Shown: positions 42,298 through 50,429 of the stretch, in pieces
Numbering within the stretch: position 1 is the first letter of the stretch
How the letters are laid out: every line of letters starts with the position of its first letter
From: Thermohalobaculum sp039805905
GTDB taxonomy: Bacteria > Pseudomonadota > Alphaproteobacteria > Rhodobacterales > Rhodobacteraceae
Direction: 5' to 3'
Assembly (NCBI GenBank): GCA_039805905.1
Contig: JBDIVM010000009.1
Span: 128,521-192,520, forward strand
Length of the DNA: 64,000 bases
Position numbers and translations under genes: made by a program
The notes under the pieces: model-generated
What the model was told of the DNA's origin: nothing
What the model saw: only the letters and a program-made list of their open reading frames with translations
The model's database searches: none

Positions 42298-42774
42298 CTA
42301 CCTGCCGGCCGCGCCGCGCCACCTCAGATTGTCGAGCGCCCAGGCATCCTGCGGCCGGAAGGCGATCAGCAGCAGGCAGGCGGCGAAGGTGATGCTCGTC
42401 GGGTAGAACACATGCGAGTTGAACACGATGCGGTCGACCCCGCTGATGTACCAGCGGTAGGGGTCGACGATCGCCCACCAGACGCTGGCCGCGGTGGCGC
42501 CGTTGATGGCCGCCTGCAGCGGCAGCAGCAGCTTGCGCCAGAGTCCGGCGACGCAGAGGGCGCCGATCAGCACCTCGCCGGCACCGGCGCCAAGACTGGC
42601 TGCGGTCCGCACGACGCCATCCAGCCCGGCAACGTCGCGGATCATGAACGGCACGTTGCCGGTGACGATCTTGTTGAGCCCGACCCATACCAGCAGGAAT
42701 CCGGTGGTCACGCGCAGCGTGAGAAGCGTCAGCTTCTGCGCCCAGGCGGAGGTGACGAGACGATCCGGACTCAT
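42298..42774 (-). CDS. DoxX-like membrane protein
   Basis: This 158-aa protein has four hydrophobic segments and the DoxX-type opening LLTLRVTTGFLLVWVGLNKIVTG (residues about 17-39), then GAGAGEVLIGALCVAGLWRKL. Many alphaproteobacteria carry such small proteins. Some are linked to redox or thiol stress at the membrane, most are uncharacterised. ATG at 42774 is the natural start; the longer frame is overlap with the divergent aroQ leader. It is divergent from aroQ across 143 bp that show no recognisable element. Confidence 0.75.
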   Translation of the reverse strand: MSPDRLVTSAWAQKLTLLTLRVTTGFLLVWVGLNKIVTGNVPFMIRDVAGLDGVVRTAASLGAGAGEVLIGALCVAGLWRKLLLPLQAAINGATAASVWWAIVDPYRWYISGVDRIVFNSHVFYPTSITFAACLLLIAFRPQDAWALDNLRWRGAAGR

Positions 42775-42917
42775 GCGGGACTCCCCCCTTGCCCGGCGCA
42801 ATCCTGCATCGCGGAAACGGCGCGGGACAAGCCGGAAAACGCCGCGGGACGCGGGCGGTTGCCGCGGCGGCCGCGCCGCGGCTAGGGTCGGAACCGGCAA
42901 TCCGGCGGAGGGCGGCA

Positions 42918-43400
42918 ATGGCGGCGCGCATCTGGATACTGAACGGGCCGAACCTGAACCTGCTCGGCGAGCGGGAGCCCGAGATCTATGGCACGACGAC
43001 GCTCGCCGCCATCGAGGCCGGCTGCCGAAGCCTCGCCGGGACGCTCGGCATCGGGCTCGACTTCCGCCAGAGCAACCATGAGGGCGTTCTGGTCGACTGG
43101 ATCCAGGAGGCCCGGGATGACGCCGACGCGCTGGTCATCAACCCGGCCGGCTGCTCGTTCCACTCGGTGCCGGTGCTGGACGCGCTCCGGATGTTCCCCC
43201 GCCCGATCATCGAGCTCCACATCTCGAACATCCACGCCCGCGACGCGCAGCACCGCAACTCGATCCTCTCGCCCGCGGCGACCGCGGTGATCTGTGGCGC
43301 GGGGGTCTATGGCTATATCCTTGCCACGCTGGCCGCGGCCCGGATGAGCGGCGCGATGCCCGATGGGGTCCCGGAGCTGCTCCACACCGGGCCGGCCTGA
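42918..43400 (+). CDS. aroQ: Type II 3-dehydroquinate dehydratase
   Basis: This 160-aa protein converts 3-dehydroquinate to 3-dehydroshikimate. It has the family opening IWILNGPNLNLLGEREPEIYG with the catalytic Tyr, DFRQSNHEG near 54-62, IIELHISNIHARDAQHR with the catalytic His, and CGAGVYGYILA. The loop usually written INPGAYTHTS is INPAGCSFHS here, a departure from the biosynthetic consensus but with the same spacing. It might be a quinate/shikimate catabolic paralogue or the only AroQ of the cell. ATG at 42918 has GGAGGGCGGCA upstream. It converges on the VOC-protein gene. Confidence 0.9.
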   Translation: MAARIWILNGPNLNLLGEREPEIYGTTTLAAIEAGCRSLAGTLGIGLDFRQSNHEGVLVDWIQEARDDADALVINPAGCSFHSVPVLDALRMFPRPIIELHISNIHARDAQHRNSILSPAATAVICGAGVYGYILATLAAARMSGAMPDGVPELLHTGPA

Positions 43401-43411
43401 TCCGGCTCGCG

Positions 43412-43813
43412 TCAGAGGCGGTTCGCCACCTCGACGAGATTACCGTCCGGATCGCGGAAGTAGATCGAGATCAGCGGCCCCGTGGCGCCGGTCCGCGCGA
43501 CCGGTCCCTCGATCACCTCAACCCCCTCGGCCGCCAGATGCGCCGCGACCTCGGCCACCGGCACGTCCGAAAGCAGGCAGAAGTCGCCCGAGCCGGCGGC
43601 CGCGACCCGCGCCTTCGGCTCGAACTCGGCACCCTTCTGGTGGAGGTTGATCTTCTGGCCGCCGAACTTCAGCGCCCGCCGGCCGGCGGCGAAGGTCTCG
43701 GCCTCCATGCCCAGCGCGCGGGTGTAGAAGTCGATCGTGGCCGCGACATCGGCGCAGGTCAGGACGAAGTGGTCGATCGCCCGGACCAGCGGCCGCGTCG
43801 CAGCGGCGGTCAC
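43412..43813 (-). CDS. VOC-family (glyoxalase/bleomycin-resistance fold) protein
   Basis: This 133-aa VOC-fold protein begins AIDHFVLTCADVAATIDFYTRALGM with the N-terminal metal His, has NLHQKG near residue 57 and ends with ISIYFRDPDGNLVEVAN containing the C-terminal Glu ligand. It could be a glyoxalase, dioxygenase or fosfomycin-type enzyme. The metal ligands are kept but the substrate is unknown. Its ATG overlaps the stop of the small gene upstream (ATGA), so the pair is translationally coupled. Confidence 0.82.
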   Translation of the reverse strand: MTAAATRPLVRAIDHFVLTCADVAATIDFYTRALGMEAETFAAGRRALKFGGQKINLHQKGAEFEPKARVAAAGSGDFCLLSDVPVAEVAAHLAAEGVEVIEGPVARTGATGPLISIYFRDPDGNLVEVANRL

Positions 43814-44160
43814 TCTCCGGCCATCCCCAGCAGGCCCTTACGGGCCGGCCGCACGAAGTCCGCCGCAATCTCGCGACTGGCAGCGTCGTGCTTGAACTCG
43901 TAGCCTGCGAGCCCGTCGCGCGCCCAGGCGAAGACCACCAGCCGGCGGGCGATTCGCTCGTCGCCGAGCATGATGTCCACATAGCCGCGCAGATGCGGCA
44001 GGTCATCGGCCGCGATGACAAAGCCGTGGGCACTCAACTCCAAGATGCGGTGTTCCCGCTCTCCTGCAACCGCAAGATGACGGGTCCGCGCCCGGCGACT
44101 CCGGTTCCGGTCGCGGGCGATTTCGGAGAGCACATCTCCGGGCAGGACGCATTCCATCAC
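43810..44160 (-). CDS. Conserved hypothetical protein, PilZ-like in size
   Basis: This 116-aa soluble protein shows a central segment ILELSAHGFVIAADDLPHLRGYVDIMLGDERIARRLV with alternating hydrophobic beta-strand character, recalling PilZ-type small domains, but the RxxxR and (D/N)xSxxG cyclic-di-GMP motifs are not obvious. It has no signal peptide. Either of two adjacent Met codons (44160 or 44157) can start it. It is coupled to the VOC gene and divergent from carB across 240 bp. I do not recognise a function. Confidence 0.6.
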   Translation of the reverse strand: MMECVLPGDVLSEIARDRNRSRRARTRHLAVAGEREHRILELSAHGFVIAADDLPHLRGYVDIMLGDERIARRLVVFAWARDGLAGYEFKHDAASREIAADFVRPARKGLLGMAGE

Positions 44161-44260
44161 GCAAGACTCCCCTGGGCCTGAGAAGTATGAATGCGAATGT
44201 AGAAAATAAAAGCATTATTCTTCCTATGGTTGCATGACAGAACGGTTACGCTTTCCGGCC

Positions 44261-44275
44261 GCCCCCGGCGGGGGC
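44261..44275 (+). promoter_or_regulatory. GC hairpin in the carB leader
   Basis: GCCCCC-GGC-GGGGGC forms a short strong hairpin 125 bp before the carB start. The 240-bp divergent region also has an AT-rich patch (about 44190-44230) just before it, a plausible promoter for carB or the minus-strand gene. No clear -35/-10 pair could be fixed. Confidence 0.3.
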
Positions 44276-44400
44276 GACGGCCCGCAGCGGTGCCGCAACC
44301 GGTTCCTTGCTCTCGCCCACAGGATCGCTATAACGCACCCGGCCCGCCCGCCGGAGGACGCCCCGCCGACGCCGCGCCCGCGCCGAAGCGAGACCCCGAG

Positions 44401-47400
44401 ATGCCCAGACGCACCGACATCGCCTCGATCCTGATCATCGGCGCGGGGCCCATCGTGATCGGCCAGGCCTGTGAGTTCGACTACTCCGGCGCCCAGGCCT
44501 GCAAGGCGCTGCGCGAGGAAGGCTACCGGATCATCCTGGTCAACTCGAACCCCGCCACGATCATGACCGACCCGGACTTGGCCGATGCCACATATATCGA
44601 GCCGATCACGCCCGAAGTGGTGGCGAAGATCATCGAGAAGGAGCGCCCCGACGCCCTGCTGCCAACCATGGGCGGCCAGACCGGGCTCAACACCGCCATG
44701 GCGCTCGCCGACATGGGCGTGTTGGACAAGTTCGGCGTCGAGCTGATCGGCGCCAACCGGGCCGCCATCGAGATGGCCGAGGACCGCAGGCTGTTCCGCG
44801 AGGCGATGGACCGGATCGGGCTGGAGAACCCGCGCGCGACCATCATCAGCGCGCCGAAGCGGCCGGACGGCAGGCGCGACATCGGCGCGGGCGTGCGTCT
44901 CGCGGTCGAGGCGCTGTCCGAGGTGGGTCTGCCCGCGATCATCCGCCCCGCCTTCACGCTCGGCGGCACCGGCGGCGGCGTCGCCTACAACCGCGAGGAC
45001 TACGAGCACATCTGCCGCAGCGGGCTCGAGGCCAGCCCCGTCGGCCAGATCCTGGTCGACGAGTCGCTCCTCGGCTGGAAGGAGTTCGAGATGGAGGTGG
45101 TCCGCGACAAGGCGGACAATGCCATCATCGTCTGCTCGATCGAGAACGTCGATCCGATGGGGGTGCATACCGGCGACTCGATCACGGTCGCCCCGGCGCT
45201 GACGCTGACCGACCGCGAATACCAGCGCATGCGCAACGCCTCGATCGCAGTCCTGCGCGAGATCGGGGTCGAGACCGGCGGCTCGAACGTGCAGTTCGCG
45301 CTGCACCCCGAGACCGGCCGGATGGTGGTGATCGAGATGAACCCGCGGGTCTCGCGGTCATCGGCGCTCGCCTCGAAGGCCACCGGCTTCCCGATCGCCA
45401 AGGTCGCCGCCAAGCTCGCGGTCGGCTTCACGCTCGACGAACTCACGAACGACATCACCGGCGTCACCCCGGCGAGCTTCGAGCCGACCATCGACTATGT
45501 GGTCACCAAGATCCCGCGCTTCGCCTTCGAGAAGTTCCCGGGCGCAAAGCCGGAGCTGACCACGGCGATGAAGTCGGTCGGCGAGGCCATGGCCATCGGG
45601 CGGAGCTTCCACGAGTCGGTGCAGAAGGCGCTCTGCTCGCTCGAGACCGGGCTGACCGGCTTCGACGAGATTGCCATCGAGGGCGTCACGCGCGAGCAGA
45701 CCGCCGACGAGCGCCGCCGGGCGGTGATCGCCGCGCTCAGCCGGCAGACCCCGGACCGCATCCGGCTCGTCGCCCAGGCGATCCGGGAGGAGCTGACGCT
45801 CGACGAGATCCAGGCGGCGACGAAGTACGACCGCTGGTTCATCGAGCGCATCGACGAGATCGTCACCGAGGAGGCGCAGCTGCTCGCGCAGGGCCTGCCC
45901 GAGGACGCGGCCGGGCTCAGGCGCGTCAAGCAGATGGGCTTCTCGGATGCCCGCCTGGCGAAGCTGACCAACCTGACCGAGGACGATGTGCGCCGCGCCC
46001 GCCAGGATCTTGGCGTGAGCGCGGTGTTCAAGCGGATCGACACCTGCGCCGCCGAGTTCGAGGCGCAGACGCCCTACATGTACTCGACCTACGAGGCCGA
46101 CGCGATGGGTACGGTCGAATGCGAGGCCCGGCCCACCGACCGCAGGAAGGTGGTGATCCTGGGCGGCGGCCCGAACCGGATCGGCCAGGGCATCGAGTTC
46201 GACTATTGCTGCTGCCATGCCTGCTACGCGCTGACCGCGGCCGGCTACGAGACGGTGATGGTCAACTGCAATCCGGAGACCGTCTCGACCGACTACGATA
46301 CCTCGGACCGGCTCTACTTCGAGCCGCTGACGCTCGAGCACGTACTCGAGATCCTCCGCGTCGAGCAGGCGAACGGCACGCTCCACGGCGTCATCGTGCA
46401 GTTCGGCGGCCAGACACCGCTCAGGCTCGCCAACGGGCTCGAGGCCGCGGGGATCCCGATCCTCGGCACGACGCCCGACGCCATCGACCTTGCCGAGGAC
46501 CGCGAGCGGTTCCAGAAGCTCCTGCACGAGCTGACTCTTCGGCAGCCGGTGAACGGCATCGCCCGTTCCGCCGACGCGGCCTTCGAGATTGCCCACCGGG
46601 TGGGCTACCCGGTGGTGATCCGGCCCTCCTACGTGCTCGGCGGCCGGGCGATGGAGATCGTGCGCAGCGACGCCGAGCTGAAGCGCTACATCAACGAGGC
46701 GGTGGTGGTCTCGGGCGCCTCGCCAGTGCTGATCGACAACTATCTCTCGGGCGCGGTCGAGGTCGATGTCGACGCGCTCTCCGACGGCGACACCGTGCAT
46801 GTCGCCGGGATCATGGAGCATATCGAGGAGGCGGGCATCCATTCGGGCGATTCCGCCTGCTCGCTGCCGCCGCACTCGCTGTCACGCGGACTGATCGAGG
46901 AGCTCGACCGGCAGACCCGGGCGCTGGCGCTCGGGCTCGAGGTCTGCGGGCTGATGAACGTGCAGTTCGCCATCCAGGGCGAGGACATCTACGTCCTCGA
47001 GGTGAACCCGCGCGCCTCGCGCACCGTGCCGTTCGTCGCCAAGGCGGTGGGTTCGCCCATCGCGGCCATCGCGGCGCGGATCATGGCGGGCGAGAAGCTG
47101 GCGGATTTCGATCTCGCCGATCCGATGACGCCGCATGTCGCGGTCAAGGAGGCGGTGCTGCCCTTCGCCCGCTTCCCCGGGGTGGACACGCTGCTCGGGC
47201 CGGAGATGCGCTCGACCGGCGAGGTGATGGGCCTCGACCGCGGCTTCGCGCGGGCCTTCCTGAAAAGCCAGCTTGGCGCCGGCACGCCGCTGCCCGAGGG
47301 CGGCACGGCCTTCATCTCGGTCAGGGACACCGACAAGGCGACGATCCTGAAGGCGGCGCAGATCCTCGAGCGGCTCGGCTTCGCGATCCTGGCGACCGCG

Positions 47401-47724
47401 GGCACCTGCGACCACCTGAACGCCCGCGGCGTGAAGGCCGAGCGGGTGAACAAGGTCTATGAGGGCCGGCCGCACATCGTCGACCGCATGAAGGACGGGC
47501 TGGTGACGCTGGTCTTCAACACCACCGAGGGCGCCCAGGCGGTGCGCGACAGCTTCGACATCCGCGCGACCGCGCTGGCGATGAAGACCCCCTACTACAC
47601 CACCGCCGCCGGCGCCCTTGCCGCGGCGCGGGCCATCGAGAACCTGAAGGAAGGGGTGATACAGGTGGCGCCGCTGCAGAGCTATGCACGCAAGGTCGGG
47701 AAGGCGGAGAAGGTGCGGGCATAG
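44401..47724 (+). CDS. carB: Carbamoyl-phosphate synthase large subunit
   Basis: This 1107-aa ATP-dependent synthetase makes carbamoyl phosphate for arginine and pyrimidines. It shows the duplicated ATP-grasp halves: the first begins ILIIGAGPIVIGQACEFDYSG and the second VVILGGGPNRIGQGIEFDYCC near residue 580. The C-terminal MGS-like allosteric domain includes LATAGTCDHLNARG near 998. Length is slightly above E. coli CarB (1073). The frame is open to 44230, but ATG at 44401 gives the conserved PRRTDIASI start. The glutaminase subunit gene carA is not adjacent. It converges on the methyltransferase gene with 39 bp between stops. Confidence 0.97.
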   Translation: MPRRTDIASILIIGAGPIVIGQACEFDYSGAQACKALREEGYRIILVNSNPATIMTDPDLADATYIEPITPEVVAKIIEKERPDALLPTMGGQTGLNTAMALADMGVLDKFGVELIGANRAAIEMAEDRRLFREAMDRIGLENPRATIISAPKRPDGRRDIGAGVRLAVEALSEVGLPAIIRPAFTLGGTGGGVAYNREDYEHICRSGLEASPVGQILVDESLLGWKEFEMEVVRDKADNAIIVCSIENVDPMGVHTGDSITVAPALTLTDREYQRMRNASIAVLREIGVETGGSNVQFALHPETGRMVVIEMNPRVSRSSALASKATGFPIAKVAAKLAVGFTLDELTNDITGVTPASFEPTIDYVVTKIPRFAFEKFPGAKPELTTAMKSVGEAMAIGRSFHESVQKALCSLETGLTGFDEIAIEGVTREQTADERRRAVIAALSRQTPDRIRLVAQAIREELTLDEIQAATKYDRWFIERIDEIVTEEAQLLAQGLPEDAAGLRRVKQMGFSDARLAKLTNLTEDDVRRARQDLGVSAVFKRIDTCAAEFEAQTPYMYSTYEADAMGTVECEARPTDRRKVVILGGGPNRIGQGIEFDYCCCHACYALTAAGYETVMVNCNPETVSTDYDTSDRLYFEPLTLEHVLEILRVEQANGTLHGVIVQFGGQTPLRLANGLEAAGIPILGTTPDAIDLAEDRERFQKLLHELTLRQPVNGIARSADAAFEIAHRVGYPVVIRPSYVLGGRAMEIVRSDAELKRYINEAVVVSGASPVLIDNYLSGAVEVDVDALSDGDTVHVAGIMEHIEEAGIHSGDSACSLPPHSLSRGLIEELDRQTRALALGLEVCGLMNVQFAIQGEDIYVLEVNPRASRTVPFVAKAVGSPIAAIAARIMAGEKLADFDLADPMTPHVAVKEAVLPFARFPGVDTLLGPEMRSTGEVMGLDRGFARAFLKSQLGAGTPLPEGGTAFISVRDTDKATILKAAQILERLGFAILATAGTCDHLNARGVKAERVNKVYEGRPHIVDRMKDGLVTLVFNTTEGAQAVRDSFDIRATALAMKTPYYTTAAGALAAARAIENLKEGVIQVAPLQSYARKVGKAEKVRA

Positions 47725-47763
47725 GCGCCAGCCCCTCTCGGAGCGGCGTTTCGGGCGCCTCCG

Positions 47764-48576
47764 CTAGGCCACCGCCTCGATGACATGGCCCCTGATACGC
47801 GCCGCGACCGGGCCTTCGCCCCAGCGGCGGGCGATTGCCCGCGCAGCGCGCCCGGTGGCCCGGACGAGCCCGTGAGGGTCGCGCGCCTCGATTTCGCTCC
47901 GCATCGGGGTGCCTTGGCAGTAGGCAATCGCCACGAATTCGGCCGAGGGCGCCCGGCTGATGCCCTCCAGCGTCTCGATCCGAATATCGCGGAACCCGGC
48001 CTGCTCCAGCTCGGCCCGGATCAGCGCGGTGTCGCCGTGGCCGTGCGGCGTGCGGGCGAGGAAACGCGGCGGATCATCGGGCCAGAGCGCCGCGAGGCTT
48101 TCGACCACGGTATGGGCGAACTCGTTGGCCTCGATCCGGTCCCAGATGCTGAACAGGAACCGCCCGTCCGGCCGCAACACCCGGCGGGCTTCGGCATAGC
48201 CCTTCACCCGGTCCGGGAAGAACATCGCGCCGAACTGGCAGAGCACGGCGTCGAAGCTCGAGTCGGGAAAGGGAAGATCCAGGGCATCGGCGGGCTGCCA
48301 GGCGATGCGCGGATCGCCGGCCTGGCGCTTGCGGGCGCGTTCGAGCATCGGCGGGTTCAGGTCGGTCACGGTCAGCCGGGCCTCCGGACCCAGAAGCCGC
48401 GCGATTGCACGAGTGACGACGCCGCTTCCGGCCGCCGTCTCCAGCACTTCGCGCGGAGAATGCGCGGCGGCACGGCGGGCGAGATCCTCGGCATGGGCCT
48501 CGAAGATCATCGGCACCATGTAGTCGTCGTAGATATCCGGGATCGATCCCCCGAAGACCTTGTCCGAATCCGTCAT
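47764..48576 (-). CDS. Class I SAM-dependent methyltransferase
   Basis: This protein of about 270 aa has SAM motif I in VLETAAGSGVVTRAIA (about residue 43), motif II VTDLNPPMLERA and motif III FDAVLCQFGAMFFPD, typical of Methyltransf_11/UbiE-like enzymes. The target could be a small molecule or quinone-like compound. No context helps. ATG at 48576 is taken because GGGAGGG lies about eight bases upstream. An ATG two codons earlier (48582) is also possible. It converges with carB and is divergent from greA. Confidence 0.82.
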   Translation of the reverse strand: MTDSDKVFGGSIPDIYDDYMVPMIFEAHAEDLARRAAAHSPREVLETAAGSGVVTRAIARLLGPEARLTVTDLNPPMLERARKRQAGDPRIAWQPADALDLPFPDSSFDAVLCQFGAMFFPDRVKGYAEARRVLRPDGRFLFSIWDRIEANEFAHTVVESLAALWPDDPPRFLARTPHGHGDTALIRAELEQAGFRDIRIETLEGISRAPSAEFVAIAYCQGTPMRSEIEARDPHGLVRATGRAARAIARRWGEGPVAARIRGHVIEAVA

Positions 48577-48699
48577 CACCATATCCCTCCCGTCCAATGA
48601 TCCGAAGATTATCATCGGGCGCCCCGCCCGGATAGGGTTCGACGCCTGCACTTGCGAAGCGGCCGATGCCGATCTATGCTGACACGGTGAGTTCGTCTG

Positions 48700-48721
48700 A
48701 CCGCGCCTGAAAGGGCGCGGT
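48700..48721 (+). promoter_or_regulatory. Strong stem-loop in the greA leader
   Basis: ACCGCGCC (48700-48707) and GGCGCGGT (48714-48721) form a perfect 8-bp stem with a 6-base loop, 38 bp before the greA ATG. A short T-rich tail (CTGCCGTTT) follows. The leader of E. coli greA also contains a terminator-like hairpin that makes the GraL transcripts, so attenuation is a reasonable guess. Confidence 0.45.
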
Positions 48722-48759
48722 CTGCCGTTTCATTGACCTGTTCGCGATCCGGGAGCGCC

Positions 48760-49233
48760 ATGGAAAAGGTTCCGATGACCAAGGCCGGCTACGAGACGCT
48801 GAATGCCGAGCTCAAGACCATGAAGGATGTCGAACGCCCGGCGATCATCCAGGCGATTGCGGAGGCGCGCGCCCATGGCGACCTGTCGGAGAATGCCGAG
48901 TACCACTCGGCCAAGGAGCGCCAGGGTTTCATCGAGTCCCGGATCAAGGAGCTCGAGGCGATCATCAGCCGCGCCGATGTGATCGACCCCTCGAAAATGT
49001 CCGGCGGCACCATCCGGTTCGGTGCCACCGTCGTGGTCGTCGACGAGGACACCGACGAGGAGAAGACCTACCAGATCGTCGGCGAGCACGAGGCCGACAT
49101 CAACGCCGGGCGGCTGAACATGCGTTCGCCGCTCGCCCGCGCGCTGATCGGCAAGGAAGAGGGCGACACCGTCGTCGTCTCGGCCCCGGGCGGCGACCGT
49201 GCCTACGAGGTCCTGCGGGTCAGCTACGGCTGA
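48760..49233 (+). CDS. greA: Transcription elongation factor GreA
   Basis: This 157-aa factor rescues backtracked RNA polymerase by stimulating transcript cleavage. The N-terminal coiled coil carries the acidic tip GDLSENAEYHSAKERQ (residues about 40-55) that reaches the active site. The C-terminal FKBP-like domain includes FGATVVVVDE and SPLARALIGKEEGDTV. ATG at 48760 (EKVPMTKAGYETL) has GGGAGCG before it. The stop overlaps the MFS gene end by 10 bp, a convergent overlap. The hairpin in the leader may regulate it. Confidence 0.96.
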   Translation: MEKVPMTKAGYETLNAELKTMKDVERPAIIQAIAEARAHGDLSENAEYHSAKERQGFIESRIKELEAIISRADVIDPSKMSGGTIRFGATVVVVDEDTDEEKTYQIVGEHEADINAGRLNMRSPLARALIGKEEGDTVVVSAPGGDRAYEVLRVSYG

Positions 49234-50429
49234 TCGGCCACCAGCGTGCCCCGGGACCAGACCCGGCGCAGGCGCAGTGCCGCGACGAAGGCGCAAGCGG
49301 ACATCGCCGCAGCCAGCCAGTAGGCTGCCGCGGGCCCGAATCCGGCACTGATCCGGCCAGCGGCGAGCGTCGCCAGCGCGAAGGCGCCGCCGCCCATCAG
49401 ACCGGAATACAGCCCCTGCGCACTGGCCTGCAGGCGCGGCGGCACTGCCGCCGCGACGAAGGCGATGGCGCCAAGATGTCCGAGCGCAAAGGTCAGGGCG
49501 TGCAGGCACTGCACCGGCCAGAGCAGCGCCAGCCCCGGTTCGAGGCTCATCAGCCCCCAGCGCAGGACGCCGGCGAGGCCCGCCACCGCCACCGCCCGCG
49601 CCGGACCAAGCCACGCGACGACGCGGCGCCCGGGCCCGAGCATGAGCCCGATCTCGGCCACGACGCCGATCGCCCAGAGCAGGCCAACGAAATGCGCTCC
49701 GATGCCCTGCCCGAGCCAGATCAGCGTGCCGTAGACGTAGTAGACGGCGTGGCTGGCCTGGCCGAAACTGATCGCGACGGCGAAGGTCAGGAAGACCCGA
49801 TGGCGGAGAAGGCCAAGCGCCTCGCGGAAGCGCGAACGGTCGAGCCCGGCGCCGGGCGGCGCCCCGCCGCCGGGATGGATCAGAGCGAACCCGGCCGCGG
49901 CCAGAAGGTTCAGGACGACCGCCCACAGCACCGCCTGCGAGCCGAACCGTGCGATCACCGCTCCCAGTGCCACGTTCATCGCCAGGAAGGCGAGCGAGCC
50001 AACCGCGCGCGCATGGGCATAGGCGAAGCCGGAGCGCGCCGAGGCGCGCAGCCCCAGCGCCTCGCCGACCGCCATCAGCGGCGCCATGGCGAAGGCCGCG
50101 GCAAGGGTTGCCGCCAGCAGGGCCGGGCGGGTTTCGATCGAAAGATGGGCTAGAAAGACCGCGGCCGAAGCCGCCGCCGCCGCCGCCAGTGTGGCCCGGC
50201 GTATGGCAAGGCGGTCGGCCAGCGCCGGGAGCGTGCTCGCCCCGGCGATGCGCGCCGCCATCGCGAGGCCGAGATAGGTGCCGATCTCGGACTGGCTCAG
50301 GCCCCAGTCGCTGAGCCAGATCGGCCAATAGGGCAGATGGGCGCCGATGGCGAGAAACGCCGCCGCGTACCAGCCACATGTGAGCAGCCCCTCGCGCCCC
50401 AGGAGCGCGGAGCCGCGCGGCTGCGTCAT
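49224..50429 (-). CDS. MFS transporter (HcaT/PPP-like family)
   Basis: This 401-aa permease with about twelve membrane helices begins LLTCGWYAAAFLAIGAHLPYWPIWLSDWGLSQSEIG, the opening typical of the 3-phenylpropionate transporter (HcaT-like) MFS group, and has GFAYAHARAVGSLAF near residue 134. It may import an aromatic or small organic acid. Its ATG overlaps the moeA stop (ATGA), so it is the last gene of the molybdenum-cofactor operon, which is unexpected for its family. A role in cofactor supply is possible but unsupported. Confidence 0.82.
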   Translation of the reverse strand: MTQPRGSALLGREGLLTCGWYAAAFLAIGAHLPYWPIWLSDWGLSQSEIGTYLGLAMAARIAGASTLPALADRLAIRRATLAAAAAASAAVFLAHLSIETRPALLAATLAAAFAMAPLMAVGEALGLRASARSGFAYAHARAVGSLAFLAMNVALGAVIARFGSQAVLWAVVLNLLAAAGFALIHPGGGAPPGAGLDRSRFREALGLLRHRVFLTFAVAISFGQASHAVYYVYGTLIWLGQGIGAHFVGLLWAIGVVAEIGLMLGPGRRVVAWLGPARAVAVAGLAGVLRWGLMSLEPGLALLWPVQCLHALTFALGHLGAIAFVAAAVPPRLQASAQGLYSGLMGGGAFALATLAAGRISAGFGPAAAYWLAAAMSACAFVAALRLRRVWSRGTLVADQP

